Source: Roseovarius pelagicus (GTDB taxonomy: Bacteria > Pseudomonadota > Alphaproteobacteria > Rhodobacterales > Rhodobacteraceae). Taken from it: a DNA stretch of 64,000 bases. The stretch spans positions 2,356,001-2,420,000 of the forward strand of contig NZ_CP106738.1 of assembly GCF_025639885.1 (NCBI RefSeq), in the 5' to 3' direction. Positions within the stretch are counted from its first letter, which is position 1; each line of letters starts with the position of its first letter. The notes below the pieces were generated by a model. That model did no database searches and had not been told where the DNA came from. It saw nothing but the letters and a program-made list of their open reading frames with translations. This document shows, piece by piece, positions 10,507-18,537 of this stretch. The translations under genes and the position numbers were made by a program.

Positions 10507-11058
10507 ATGTACCCCGTCGTCCGAATGTTCTGGCAATTGTTCAAACACCGTAATGATCCGGCGCTGCCACTGACCGGCACCCATGTGTCGCATCATTACT
10601 GCCTGCCGTGGGACATTGATCTGTGGATGGAGCTGAACAACGGGCGCACCCTGACGCTGTATGATCTGGGGCGTATTCCGTTGGCGCGGCGTTCAGGTCT
10701 GGTGGGTTTGCTGCGCAAAAACCGTTGGGGTCTGACCATGGCGGGGGCGGCGGTGCGGTATCGCCGACGTATTCGCACCTTTGAGCGGATCGAGATGCGC
10801 AGTCGTGCGCTGGGATGGGACGCGCGGTTCATCTATCTGGAGCAATCCATGTGGAAGGCGAATGGTGAATGTGCCAATCAGATCGTCTATCGTTCGGCGA
10901 TCACCGGGGCAAAGGGGATCGTCCCTCCTGCCGAGGCGTTGTTGGCGATGGGGCATGACGTGGAGTCGCCAGAGTTGCCGGGTTGGGTGCAGACGTGGCT
11001 GGAGGCCGAGGACCAACGCCCGTGGCCGCCGATTCAGGCCCCTGACATGCAGGAATAA
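10507..11058 (+). CDS. Hot-dog fold acyl-CoA thioesterase (THEM6-like)
   Basis: A 183-residue thioesterase-like protein. The reading frame is open upstream, but the ATG at 10507 is chosen because AAAGGAG lies 7-12 bases before it. The early segment DIDLWMELNNGR matches the conserved Asp/Asn-Gly-Arg region of 4-hydroxybenzoyl-CoA thioesterase-like hot-dog proteins, in which the Asp or Asn region acts near the thioester. It lies divergent from YggT and 58 bases upstream of the transporter gene, possibly in one transcript. The substrate is unknown. It could also be a non-catalytic THEM6 homologue. Confidence 0.8.
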   Translation: MYPVVRMFWQLFKHRNDPALPLTGTHVSHHYCLPWDIDLWMELNNGRTLTLYDLGRIPLARRSGLVGLLRKNRWGLTMAGAAVRYRRRIRTFERIEMRSRALGWDARFIYLEQSMWKANGECANQIVYRSAITGAKGIVPPAEALLAMGHDVESPELPGWVQTWLEAEDQRPWPPIQAPDMQE

Positions 11059-11116
11059 CTTGCCCCGATAACGCCTTGGCTGTCATATCGGGCCGAGGCA
11101 TTTTCAGGGACGAGTT

Positions 11117-12448
11117 ATGAAATCCATTTCGCACGGCAAGCGCATTTGGGGATGGTTCTTTTTCGACTGGGCGAGCCAACCCTATAACACGCTGTTGATC
11201 ACCTTTATTTTCGCGCCCTACGTCAAAGAGCTGATCGGAGACGGGGCACAAGCACAGGCAGCGTGGGGCTTCGGTATCGGCGCAGGTGGTGTCATCATCG
11301 CGTTGCTGGCCCCGGTTTTGGGTGCGATGGCGGATCATTCAGGTAACCGGCTGGGATGGATCAAGCTGTTTTCAGCAATGTATGTGATCGGCGCCTTTGG
11401 CATCTGGTGGGCGATGCCGCACGATTTTGATCTGGTCACGATCCTTGTTTTCTTTGTCATCGGCATGATCGGGATGGAGTTCGCGACGATCTTCACTAAC
11501 TCGATGTTGCCGGATCTGGGGACCAAGGAGGAAATCGGTCGCATTTCCGGCAATGGCTGGGCGTTCGGCTATCTGGGCGGGCTGAGCGCGCTGGTGATCA
11601 TGCTGGCGTTCTTTGCCGAGAGCGGGGCGACCGGCAAGACGATGATCGGGATTGACCCGCTGTTTGGCCTCGATGCGCATACGCGCGAGGGGACGCGGTT
11701 TGTCGGGCCACTGACCGGGTTCTGGTATTTGTTGTTCATGGCGCCGTTTTTCATGTGGGTCCAAGACCCCAAACCCGCTGACAAGGCCCCCGGCGCGGTA
11801 CAGCGCGCATTGGCGTCAGTCTGGACGACCATCTGCCGGTTGCCGCGCACACCTTCGCTGTTTTCATATCTCGGGGCGTCGATGTTTTACCGCGATGCGC
11901 TGAACGGAATGTATTTCTTTGGCGGTATCTATGCGGCGGGCGTGCTGAACTGGTCTGTGGTTGATGTGGGTGTTTTTGGTATCATCGCCATCATCTCTGG
12001 CGCTGTCTTTGCGTGGCTCGGCGGGCATGTCGATCAGCGTCTGGGGCCCAAGCCGGTGATCATGGGCTGTATCGTCGTGCTAAGCTTTGTCGCTGTCTCG
12101 ATCATCTTTGTGTCGCGCGACAGCGTGTATGGCGTCGCCGTCGGGCCAAGGTCGGCGCTGCCGGATATCACGTTCTATGTCTTTGGCGCGATGATCGGAG
12201 CCGCAGGCGGTGTCATCCAATCTGCCAGCCGGACGATGATGGTTTTTCAGGCCCGCCCAGGCCATATGGCCGAAGCGTTCGGTCTTTATGGTCTTGCGGG
12301 CAAGGCGACCAGTTTCATCGCGCCGATCTCGATCGGGGTGGTGACGACCATGACCGGTAGTCAGCAGATTGGCGTGACTCCGTTGATAGTCCTTTTCGCG
12401 GCAGGGTTCTTGTTGTTACTCTTGGTCAAACCGGATGGCGATGACTGA
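11117..12448 (+). CDS. MFS transporter of the UMF1/Atg22 type
   Basis: A 443-residue polytopic membrane protein with about 12 hydrophobic segments. The N-terminus carries the WGWFFFDWASQPYNT stretch, typical of the Atg22-like (UMF1) branch of the major facilitator superfamily, whose yeast relative exports amino acids from the vacuole. The bacterial substrate is not established. The start follows a GGGACGAG ribosome site. mepA begins 18 bases after the stop, so the pair may be co-transcribed. The family call is good; the substrate is unknown. Confidence 0.88.
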   Translation: MKSISHGKRIWGWFFFDWASQPYNTLLITFIFAPYVKELIGDGAQAQAAWGFGIGAGGVIIALLAPVLGAMADHSGNRLGWIKLFSAMYVIGAFGIWWAMPHDFDLVTILVFFVIGMIGMEFATIFTNSMLPDLGTKEEIGRISGNGWAFGYLGGLSALVIMLAFFAESGATGKTMIGIDPLFGLDAHTREGTRFVGPLTGFWYLLFMAPFFMWVQDPKPADKAPGAVQRALASVWTTICRLPRTPSLFSYLGASMFYRDALNGMYFFGGIYAAGVLNWSVVDVGVFGIIAIISGAVFAWLGGHVDQRLGPKPVIMGCIVVLSFVAVSIIFVSRDSVYGVAVGPRSALPDITFYVFGAMIGAAGGVIQSASRTMMVFQARPGHMAEAFGLYGLAGKATSFIAPISIGVVTTMTGSQQIGVTPLIVLFAAGFLLLLLVKPDGDD

Positions 12449-12466
12449 CGGGTGAGGTGAAGTGAA

Positions 12467-13369
12467 ATGTTCAAAGGTCTGAAACTGATTGCCGCGATTT
12501 GTGCGCTGGCTGTAATGGCGCATCCTGCGGCGTCGCAAAACATCCCCAGTTCGATGAAGGGTGTCGAGGCCAAGCAGCTGTTTGGCAAGAAAAGGGATGG
12601 CTCGCGACATGCGCCCGCGCCGTTCGGAAGTTACGCCAAAGGGTGCATGGCAGGTGGTGTGCAACTGCCCGAGACCGGGCCGACATGGCAGGCAATGCGG
12701 CTGAGCCGCAACCGCAACTGGGGCCACCCGGAGACGATTGATTTCATTCAGAAGCTATCAGCCAAGGCAGCGCGGCAACCGGGGTGGGCGGGGCTCTATA
12801 TCGGGGATATAAGCCAGCCGCGCGGCGGGCCGATGCTGTCCGGGCACCGGTCGCATCAGCTGGGGCTGGATGTCGATATCTGGATGTTACCGCCGAACCG
12901 ATTGAACCTGAGCCGTAACCAGCGCGAGAACCTGTCGTCGGTGTCGATGCGCCGATCCAAGGGTGCGTATACCAATTCCAAGTGGACGCGGGCGCATCAC
13001 GAGATCATCAAGGCGGCGGCCAAGGACAAGCGTACCGCGCGCATTTTCGTCTTTCCGGGGGCCAAGGTGCAGATGTGCAACGATGAGAAGGGCAACCGCG
13101 CGTGGCTGCGCAAAATCCGGCCATGGTGGGGGCATCACTATCACTTTCACGTACGGCTGAAATGCCCCAGAGGCGCGCGTGGCTGTGTCGATCAGGCGGC
13201 GCCGCCCGCCGGTGACGGCTGTGCCGATGCGCAAAAATGGGTGAACGACATTCTGAACCCACCCCCGCCAAAGCCGGTTGATCCGAACGCTCCGCCGCCC
13301 AAGAAACGCCGGGAATACACGATGGCCGATCTGCCGTCGCAATGCGTGAGCGTTCTGCAATCGAAGTGA
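12467..13369 (+). CDS. mepA: Penicillin-insensitive murein endopeptidase MepA
   Basis: A 300-residue periplasmic LAS-type metallopeptidase (family M74) that cuts the D-Ala-meso-DAP cross-link in peptidoglycan. It has a signal peptide (residues 1-23, cleavage near AAS-QN). The metal site is visible as SGHRSHQLGLDVD (first His and Asp ligands) and the HHYHFHVRLKCP segment near residue 228 (last His). Several Cys residues probably form the family's disulfides. The C-terminal Pro-rich stretch (NPPPPKPVDP) is a typical flexible tail. RBS GGTGAGGTGA precedes the ATG. Confidence 0.95.
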   Translation: MFKGLKLIAAICALAVMAHPAASQNIPSSMKGVEAKQLFGKKRDGSRHAPAPFGSYAKGCMAGGVQLPETGPTWQAMRLSRNRNWGHPETIDFIQKLSAKAARQPGWAGLYIGDISQPRGGPMLSGHRSHQLGLDVDIWMLPPNRLNLSRNQRENLSSVSMRRSKGAYTNSKWTRAHHEIIKAAAKDKRTARIFVFPGAKVQMCNDEKGNRAWLRKIRPWWGHHYHFHVRLKCPRGARGCVDQAAPPAGDGCADAQKWVNDILNPPPPKPVDPNAPPPKKRREYTMADLPSQCVSVLQSK

Positions 13370-13395
13370 GTGCCGGCGCAGAAAAGAGTTTTCAT

Positions 13396-13430
13396 GCCTC
13401 CGGCGGGGATATTTCCTGCAAGAAGAAGCG
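13396..13430. repeat. Candidate dispersed intergenic motif after mepA
   Basis: The stretch GCCTCCGGCGGGGATATTT followed by GCAAGAAGAAG resembles a short motif that I recall as frequent at gene ends in Rhodobacteraceae genomes. Only this copy is in the window, so the repeat nature rests on memory, not on the sequence shown. It lies between mepA and yhhQ. Confidence 0.35.
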
Positions 13431-13529
13431 ACAGGTGTGTTGACGGTGCAACTTGCGGCGACTAGACCGCATCCGTTCCCGATATTCGGGGACCAAGTCT
13501 CCGCAACCTTGTGAAAACGGGAAAATATC

Positions 13530-14156
13530 ATGCGACATCTGACTGGCATTATCGCCATGGCCGCCATTGTTGTGGCCTCGAATATCCTTGTGCAATTTCT
13601 GTTGCTGGACGGGCTGCTGACATGGGGTGCGTTCACCTATCCGCTGGCCTTTCTGGTCACCGATGTGATGAACCGCGTCTATGGCGTGGCGGCGGCGCGG
13701 CGGGTGGTGTTTGCCGGGTTTCTGGTGGGGATCGTGTGCAGCTTGATCGGTTCGCAGATCATGCTGGAATACGGACCTGCCGTGGCGCTGCGGATCGCGG
13801 TGGGATCGGCGACAGCATTTCTGGTGGCGCAACTGCTGGATGTTGCGGTGTTTGATCGGCTACGCGGCGGCGCGTGGTGGCGCGCGCCGCTGGCGTCAAC
13901 CCTGATTGGATCGACGGTGGATACCGTTCTGTTTTTCTCGATAGCGTTTTCGGCCTCTATCACGGTTTTCGGTGCGGATGCCGATGCGGCGATCAGCTGG
14001 GCGTGGGGTGCGGCACCGTTCCTGATGGTGGGGTCCGATGCCCCGCTGTGGGTCACATTGGCGGTCGCGGATTGGGCGGTAAAGCTGTGCGTGGCATTGG
14101 TGGCGCTGGTGCCGTTTCGCCTCATCGTGGCGCGGTTGGCGCAAGATGTGCGCTAA
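13530..14156 (+). CDS. yhhQ: Queuosine precursor transporter (YhhQ family)
   Basis: A 208-residue membrane protein of the DUF165/YhhQ family with about six hydrophobic helices, which imports queuosine precursors such as preQ0 or preQ1 for tRNA wobble modification. The YPLAFLVTDVMNRVYG segment, with its acidic Asp in a helix, is the family signature. I see no preQ1 riboswitch-like structure in the 160 bases upstream. The gene stands alone between mepA and the arfB leader region. Confidence 0.9.
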   Translation: MRHLTGIIAMAAIVVASNILVQFLLLDGLLTWGAFTYPLAFLVTDVMNRVYGVAAARRVVFAGFLVGIVCSLIGSQIMLEYGPAVALRIAVGSATAFLVAQLLDVAVFDRLRGGAWWRAPLASTLIGSTVDTVLFFSIAFSASITVFGADADAAISWAWGAAPFLMVGSDAPLWVTLAVADWAVKLCVALVALVPFRLIVARLAQDVR

Positions 14157-14210
14157 AATGTTTTGACAAACGCGAAATCTATGGCAGGCTCATCTTAGGT
14201 TCAACATTTG

Positions 14211-14224
14211 AAAGGAGGTGGTCC
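14211..14224 (+). promoter_or_regulatory. Extended Shine-Dalgarno, near-complete 16S tail complement
   Basis: The 14 bases AAAGGAGGTGGTCC complement the conserved 16S rRNA 3' tail (GGATCACCTCCTTT) over their whole length, with one G-U pair in place of A-U. Typical ribosome sites in this window match only 4 to 6 bases. It ends one base before a GTG start codon. A TTGACA hexamer lies at 14163-14168, but no convincing -10 partner is placed after it. Confidence 0.75.
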
Positions 14225-14225
14225 A

Positions 14226-14282
14226 GTGTCCATAGAGGTATTGGAGCGAGGTGTCGGAACAGTTTGGGGGATGATCGCCTAG
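14226..14282 (+). CDS. Leader-like 18-residue ORF upstream of arfB
   Basis: A GTG-initiated ORF of 18 codons (M-S-I-E-V-L-E-R-G-V-G-T-V-W-G-M-I-A) sits at ideal spacing behind an exceptionally strong Shine-Dalgarno. It is followed 68 bases later by a strong intrinsic terminator and then by arfB. The strong ribosome site argues that the ORF is translated. The product is too short to assign to a family. It may be a leader peptide, or the transcript may act as a small RNA. I do not recognise it with certainty. Confidence 0.55.
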   Translation: MSIEVLERGVGTVWGMIA

Positions 14283-14349
14283 GGCAGACCCGAAGCGAAT
14301 GAATGACCCGAATTGGTGCGCCTAACCGGCCCGCCTCCGGAAACTCTAG

Positions 14350-14380
14350 AGGGCCGTTCCCAATGTGGAACGGCCCTTTT
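14350..14380 (+). terminator. Intrinsic terminator between leader ORF and arfB
   Basis: An 11-bp perfect stem (AGGGCCGTTCC / GGAACGGCCCT) with a 6-base loop CAATGT, ending in TTTT. It is placed 75 bases before the arfB ATG, so it either ends a separate small transcript or attenuates read-through into arfB. Confidence 0.85.
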
Positions 14381-14455
14381 GATTTGGTCTGGGCTGTGCT
14401 GAATTTCTGGTATGGTTCTAGGCTTGGCCGGCACACTGCCCTGAAAGGTGGCGAA

Positions 14456-14878
14456 ATGCTGAAGATAAATGATCAGATCACCATCGAGGACTGGGAGCTG
14501 ACCGAGCAGTTCGTGCGTGCCAGCGGACCGGGCGGGCAGAATGTGAACAAGGTCGCCTCTGCGGTCGAATTGCGGTTCGAAGCGGCGCGTTCTCCGAACC
14601 TGCCTGATCCGGTGAAGCGGCGGCTGCAACGGCTGGCAGGGCGGCGCTGGACCAAAGAGGGCGCGCTGATCATCCAATGCGATGAGACGCGCCATCAGGC
14701 GCGCAACCGCGATATTGCACGCACTCGGCTGGCCGAGTTGATCACCAAGGCCACGGAAAAGCCAAAGCGGCGGATCGCGACCCGCCCGACGCTGGGATCA
14801 AAGAAGCGGCGGCTGAAGGCCAAGAAGGTGCGCGGCGAGGTCAAGGCGCTGCGCGGGAACGTGACGCCGGACGAATGA
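14456..14878 (+). CDS. arfB: Alternative ribosome-rescue factor ArfB
   Basis: A 140-residue release-factor-like peptidyl-tRNA hydrolase (YaeJ) that frees ribosomes stalled on mRNAs lacking a stop codon. The catalytic GGQ loop is at residues 26-28 in SGPGGQNVNK. The C-terminal third is strongly basic (RPTLGSKKRRLKAKK), as needed to enter the empty mRNA channel. The ATG at 14456 is chosen because AAAGGTGG precedes it and gives the usual family N-terminus; the frame is open 153 bases further upstream but without support. The gene lies behind a terminator and the 18-codon leader ORF. Confidence 0.94.
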   Translation: MLKINDQITIEDWELTEQFVRASGPGGQNVNKVASAVELRFEAARSPNLPDPVKRRLQRLAGRRWTKEGALIIQCDETRHQARNRDIARTRLAELITKATEKPKRRIATRPTLGSKKRRLKAKKVRGEVKALRGNVTPDE

Positions 14879-15646
14879 TCAGCGCGACATCGTGAGTGGT
14901 GCGCTGGCCGAGAAGGCGGACCCGTTCATTTCGCCGCGGAAACTGAGCAGGCCAGCGGCGGAATTGGCCGAATCGAACCGCAGGAAAATTGTCATTTCCA
15001 TCTCGTTCGATCCCACGCGAGCCATGGCAGGTGCGCATTGCTCCTTGTCGTTCCGGGGAATGATCTTGACGCCGAAGAGACCGCCGACCGAAATCGGATC
15101 GTCAAACATGCTGTCTGTGTCGGGATTCGGGCAGACCACCACGGTGACGCCGTATTCGTCCGAGAATTTAGCCTTTGCCACCTCCATGTCGACAACGGTC
15201 AACGCGTCTCCGCCCGGACCTTGGAGGGCATAGGTGTTGGTCCCGACCAGCGTGGGCATCGCTGCCCAGTCGCAGCCGGCAACGTCCGCATGGACCGTTT
15301 CCATGCCGCTGTCGGTCGTTGTGTCGATATGTTCGGCAACCGCGTCGGAGACGGCGGGAAGCATTACCATCGACTGCCCCTGACCGGACAGGACGGAGAA
15401 GCCGAAATTATCCCATGCGTCCATTTCCATCTGCTGCGGCGGATGCGCCGGAAGTGGAATCGGGATCGGAACACCACCGGCGCGAGCAACACCCGCCTTC
15501 TGCCGCAGCGTCCATGAACCGTTGAGAGAGGCGAGGACATCCTGCGCTTGCGCCGTGCAGAAGCCATCATCGGCGGATGCCGTTTGGGTCTGGGCGCTGA
15601 CTGCGACGATCGTCAGGAAGAATAGTGTTGCCCATGCAGGTTTCAT
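14879..15646 (-). CDS. Secreted protein of unknown function
   Basis: A 255-residue protein with a clear signal peptide (hydrophobic residues 5-20, cleavage near ASA-DD). The ATG at 15646 is preceded by GGAGG at good spacing. The mature part contains an NGSWTLRQ segment and several Cys residues, and reads like a soluble periplasmic domain; I do not recognise the family. It is convergent with arfB, with stop codons directly adjacent, and divergent from rnd. Confidence 0.7.
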   Translation of the reverse strand: MKPAWATLFFLTIVAVSAQTQTASADDGFCTAQAQDVLASLNGSWTLRQKAGVARAGGVPIPIPLPAHPPQQMEMDAWDNFGFSVLSGQGQSMVMLPAVSDAVAEHIDTTTDSGMETVHADVAGCDWAAMPTLVGTNTYALQGPGGDALTVVDMEVAKAKFSDEYGVTVVVCPNPDTDSMFDDPISVGGLFGVKIIPRNDKEQCAPAMARVGSNEMEMTIFLRFDSANSAAGLLSFRGEMNGSAFSASAPLTMSR

Positions 15647-15812
15647 ATCATTCGCCTCCGTTTTCTTGCATCTGCTACCTTCATAGCACGTAGAAGCCGA
15701 CACGGGCCAATCACTGCGCGGTGGGCCGCTGGGTTGTGCGCGTTTATATTCTTGGTGGCTCTGTGCTGCGTTCCTATATAAACCCAAGGCGCAACAGCGC
15801 GGAGGAATTTTA

Positions 15813-16424
15813 GTGGCGAACCATCTCTATCAGGGCGATTTGCCCGACGGTCTGGATCTGGGCCCTGTGGTGGCGATCGATTGCGAGACGATGGGACTGA
15901 ACCCGCATCGTGATCGGCTGTGTGTTATCCAGATGTCGGGTGGCGACGGCAATGCGCATCTGGTGCAGGTGGCCAAGGGTCAAACAGACGCGCCGAACCT
16001 TTGTGCGATGCTGGAAAATCCGGATGTGCTGAAGCTGTTTCATTTCGGCCGGTTCGACATTGCAGCGATGCAGAACGCATTCGGCGCGGTGACAGCCCCG
16101 GTCTATTGCACCAAGATCGCCAGCAAGCTGATCCGCACCTATACGGACCGGCATGGGCTGAAAAACCTGTTGCAGGAGTTGTTGGGCGTGGACATCTCAA
16201 AACAGCAGCAAAGCTCTGACTGGGGTGCGGCTGAATTAAGCGATGCACAATTGGAGTATGCCGCATCCGACGTTCTGTACCTGCATCAATTGCGCGATGA
16301 GTTGAACGCGCGGCTGGTGCGCGAGGGGCGGATGGAAATGGCGCAGGCCTGTTTTGATTTCCTGCCGATGCGTGCGCGGCTTGATCTGGCGGGTTGGCCA
16401 GAGCAAGATATCTTTTCTCATTAA
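15813..16424 (+). CDS. rnd: Ribonuclease D-type 3'-5' exonuclease
   Basis: A 203-residue DEDDy exonuclease for 3' trimming of structured RNA. Visible motifs are Exo I DCETMGL (Asp and Glu ligands), Exo II HFGRFD, and Exo III YAASDVLYL (Tyr and last Asp). The usual RNase D has C-terminal HRDC domains and about 375 residues; this is the short, catalytic-domain-only form common in alphaproteobacteria. The GTG start at 15813 follows GGAGGAA. The stop overlaps the lptC start by one base (TAATG), which places it at the head of the LPS-export operon. Confidence 0.9.
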   Translation: MANHLYQGDLPDGLDLGPVVAIDCETMGLNPHRDRLCVIQMSGGDGNAHLVQVAKGQTDAPNLCAMLENPDVLKLFHFGRFDIAAMQNAFGAVTAPVYCTKIASKLIRTYTDRHGLKNLLQELLGVDISKQQQSSDWGAAELSDAQLEYAASDVLYLHQLRDELNARLVREGRMEMAQACFDFLPMRARLDLAGWPEQDIFSH

Positions 16425-17038
16425 TGCGGGCGGGGGACAACATCCACTCAGTCGTCGTGGCATGGATGAAGATCATCCTGCCGCTGGTGGCGCTTGGCCT
16501 GTTGTCGACCGTTTTTCTGTTCAGTCGCAAGGTCGATCTGGATCAGGTGATACCGTTCAGCCAGATCGACCTGACGCAGCGCGCCCATGATCAGGGGGTG
16601 ACGAATCCCAGCTTTGCCGGGGTTGCCACGGGGGGCGAACAGGTGTCGTTCAAGGCTGACAAGGTGCGGCCCGACCGAACCAAGGAAGGGCTATTGCTGG
16701 CCGAGGAGGTGCGGGCCGAGTTGCGGCTGAATGGGGGGGCGGTGGTCAACATCACCTCCGATTTCGGCGAAAGCGACCAGATCGAATATTCGGCATTGCT
16801 GGATGGAAATGTGCATGTCACGACGACAACCGGCTATGATATACGGACGGATCGGATCAACGCCCAGTTCGACACGCTGCGCGCCGAGACGCCGGGACCG
16901 GTGAATGGTACCGGCCCGCCGGGCACATTGGAAGCCGGGAGGATGTTGCTGACTTCAGAAGAGGAGGACGGCACTGCACATTTGCTGTTCACCGATGGCG
17001 TCAAGCTGGTATACATCCCACCAAAGCAAAAGGACTGA
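16424..17038 (+). CDS. lptC: LPS export protein LptC
   Basis: A 204-residue bitopic inner-membrane protein that passes lipopolysaccharide from the LptB2FG extractor to the LptA bridge. It has one N-terminal membrane anchor (about residues 14-33, AWMKIILPLVALGLLSTVF) and a beta-jellyroll domain rich in short alternating segments. The ATG at 16424 overlaps the rnd stop and its TGA overlaps the lptA ATG, showing translational coupling. A G7 run inside the gene (around 16733) keeps frame. Confidence 0.92.
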   Translation: MRAGDNIHSVVVAWMKIILPLVALGLLSTVFLFSRKVDLDQVIPFSQIDLTQRAHDQGVTNPSFAGVATGGEQVSFKADKVRPDRTKEGLLLAEEVRAELRLNGGAVVNITSDFGESDQIEYSALLDGNVHVTTTTGYDIRTDRINAQFDTLRAETPGPVNGTGPPGTLEAGRMLLTSEEEDGTAHLLFTDGVKLVYIPPKQKD

Positions 17039-17529
17039 TGTACGTGTTTCGCCTCTTACAAGTGATGGCTTTGCTCGGGTTTGCGAGCATGGTGCAGGCT
17101 CAGGGTATGCAGGTCGCGTTCGGCGATCAGCAGCAGGACAAAAGCCTGCCGGTCGAAGTGACGGCGGACAAGCTGGATGTCGATCAGAATGACGGCACCG
17201 CGATTTTCACCGGCAATGTTCTGATCGGGCAGGGGCAGATGCGCCTGTCTGCGCCGTGGGTTCTGGTAGTGTATCTGGAGGATCGTTCGGGGATCGAGCG
17301 ATTGCGCGCCAAGGGTGGCGTCACGCTGGTCAGTGGCGAGGATGCCGCAGAAGCAGTGCAGGCCGATTACAACGTGCAGACCGGTATGATCGAAATGGCC
17401 GGGAATGTCCTGCTGGTGCAGGGGTTGTCGGCGCTGACCGCCGACAAGATGTTCGTCGATACCGTGGCGGGAACCGCGCGGATGAACGGACGGGTCAAAA
17501 CGGTGTTGCAACCCGAGGCCAAAGAGTGA
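17038..17529 (+). CDS. lptA: LPS transport periplasmic protein LptA
   Basis: A 163-residue periplasmic bridge protein of the OstA/LptA fold. It has a signal peptide (residues 1-21, VQA-Q) and the characteristic PVEVTADKLDVDQNDGTAIFTGNV opening of the beta-jellyroll, followed by repeated ADKM/ADYN strand motifs. The start overlaps the lptC stop by one base, and the lptB GTG overlaps its own stop by four. It works with the LptB ATPase and LptC encoded in the same operon. Confidence 0.94.
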   Translation: MYVFRLLQVMALLGFASMVQAQGMQVAFGDQQQDKSLPVEVTADKLDVDQNDGTAIFTGNVLIGQGQMRLSAPWVLVVYLEDRSGIERLRAKGGVTLVSGEDAAEAVQADYNVQTGMIEMAGNVLLVQGLSALTADKMFVDTVAGTARMNGRVKTVLQPEAKE

Positions 17530-18296
17530 CCAAACCTGACCTGCATATCGCGCATGAAAGCGACGACGATGCGTTGGGGCTGAGTGTCACGAATCTGCGC
17601 AAAAGCTATAAAAAGCGTGTGGTGATCCGTGATGTGTCGATTCGGCTGCGGCAGGGCGAAGTTGCGGCGCTGTTGGGTCCGAATGGTTCCGGTAAGACGA
17701 CGACATTCTATTCGATTGCGGGCCTGATTTACCCCGAAGGCGGGACAGTCCGGATTGACGGGCGCGATGTGACCAACCTGCCGATGTATCGGCGCGCCAA
17801 GATGGGTATCGGCTATCTGCCGCAGGAAATGTCGATCTTTCGCGGGCTGTCTGTCGAGGACAACATCATGTCAATCCTCGACATTTCGCAAAGTGATCGA
17901 CACAAGCGGCGCGAACGTTTGGAAGAGCTGCTGTCTGAATTCTCTATCGAACACCTGCGGCGCGCGCCTGCGCTGGCGCTGTCGGGCGGAGAACGGCGGC
18001 GGGTCGAGATCGCACGTTGCCTGGCGGCTGATCCACGTTATCTGCTGCTGGATGAGCCGTTCGCCGGTGTCGATCCGATCAGCGTAGGGGATATCCGGCA
18101 TCTGGTTGCAGACCTGAAGAAGCGCGGCATCGGTGTGCTGATTACTGATCATAACGTCCGGGAAACGCTGGAAATCGTCGACCGCGCCTATATCCTGCAC
18201 GATGGCCGGGTGTTGATGTCCGGTAGCCCGAGCGAAGTCGTCGAGAACGAAAATGTTCGCCGCGTCTATCTTGGTGAGAATTTCAAAATTTCCTGA
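17526..18296 (+). CDS. lptB: LPS export ABC transporter ATPase LptB
   Basis: A 256-residue ABC ATPase that powers LPS extraction from the inner membrane. It has Walker A GPNGSGKTT (about residues 53-61), signature LSGGERRR, Walker B YLLLDEPFAGVDP and the H-loop His in ITDHNVRET. The GTG at 17526 overlaps the lptA stop (GTGA), so I prefer it over the long in-frame extension into lptA. The permeases LptF and LptG are elsewhere. No rpoN follows, unlike enterics, where rpoN separates lptB from hpf. Confidence 0.95.
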   Translation: MTKPDLHIAHESDDDALGLSVTNLRKSYKKRVVIRDVSIRLRQGEVAALLGPNGSGKTTTFYSIAGLIYPEGGTVRIDGRDVTNLPMYRRAKMGIGYLPQEMSIFRGLSVEDNIMSILDISQSDRHKRRERLEELLSEFSIEHLRRAPALALSGGERRRVEIARCLAADPRYLLLDEPFAGVDPISVGDIRHLVADLKKRGIGVLITDHNVRETLEIVDRAYILHDGRVLMSGSPSEVVENENVRRVYLGENFKIS

Positions 18297-18313
18297 TTTG
18301 CTGCGTTGGATTT

Positions 18314-18330
18314 TCGTGAAGTCTTCACGA
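18314..18330. promoter_or_regulatory. Perfect inverted repeat upstream of hpf
   Basis: TCGTGAAGTCTTCACGA has 8-bp arms around a single T, 17 bases after the lptB stop. A TTGACA hexamer follows at 18337-18342. No T run follows, so it is a better operator candidate than a terminator. The regulator is unknown. Confidence 0.5.
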
Positions 18331-18537
18331 TCTTGATTGACAATCGAGCCGGAAAGCGCGTCAATTATGGTATGACATTTGAGGTTTTCGAACTGTGTGC
18401 TCAGGGATCCGGTCGAACACGACCCAACACGCGCAGCCCCTGCAAATGTCCAATTCCCGCAGCCGAAACAGAGGCTATGCGCGGCGCTTATATGCGATCC
18501 GTGCACCCGTTTCGGTGCGATAAATAAAGGAGGTAAC

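Noticed and set aside
13370..13529. A preQ1 riboswitch upstream of yhhQ
   Set aside because: No preQ1-type pseudoknot or conserved tail could be recognised in the 160 bases.
18297..18537. An rpoN gene between lptB and hpf
   Set aside because: The gap is only 240 bases. The enteric order with rpoN does not apply here.
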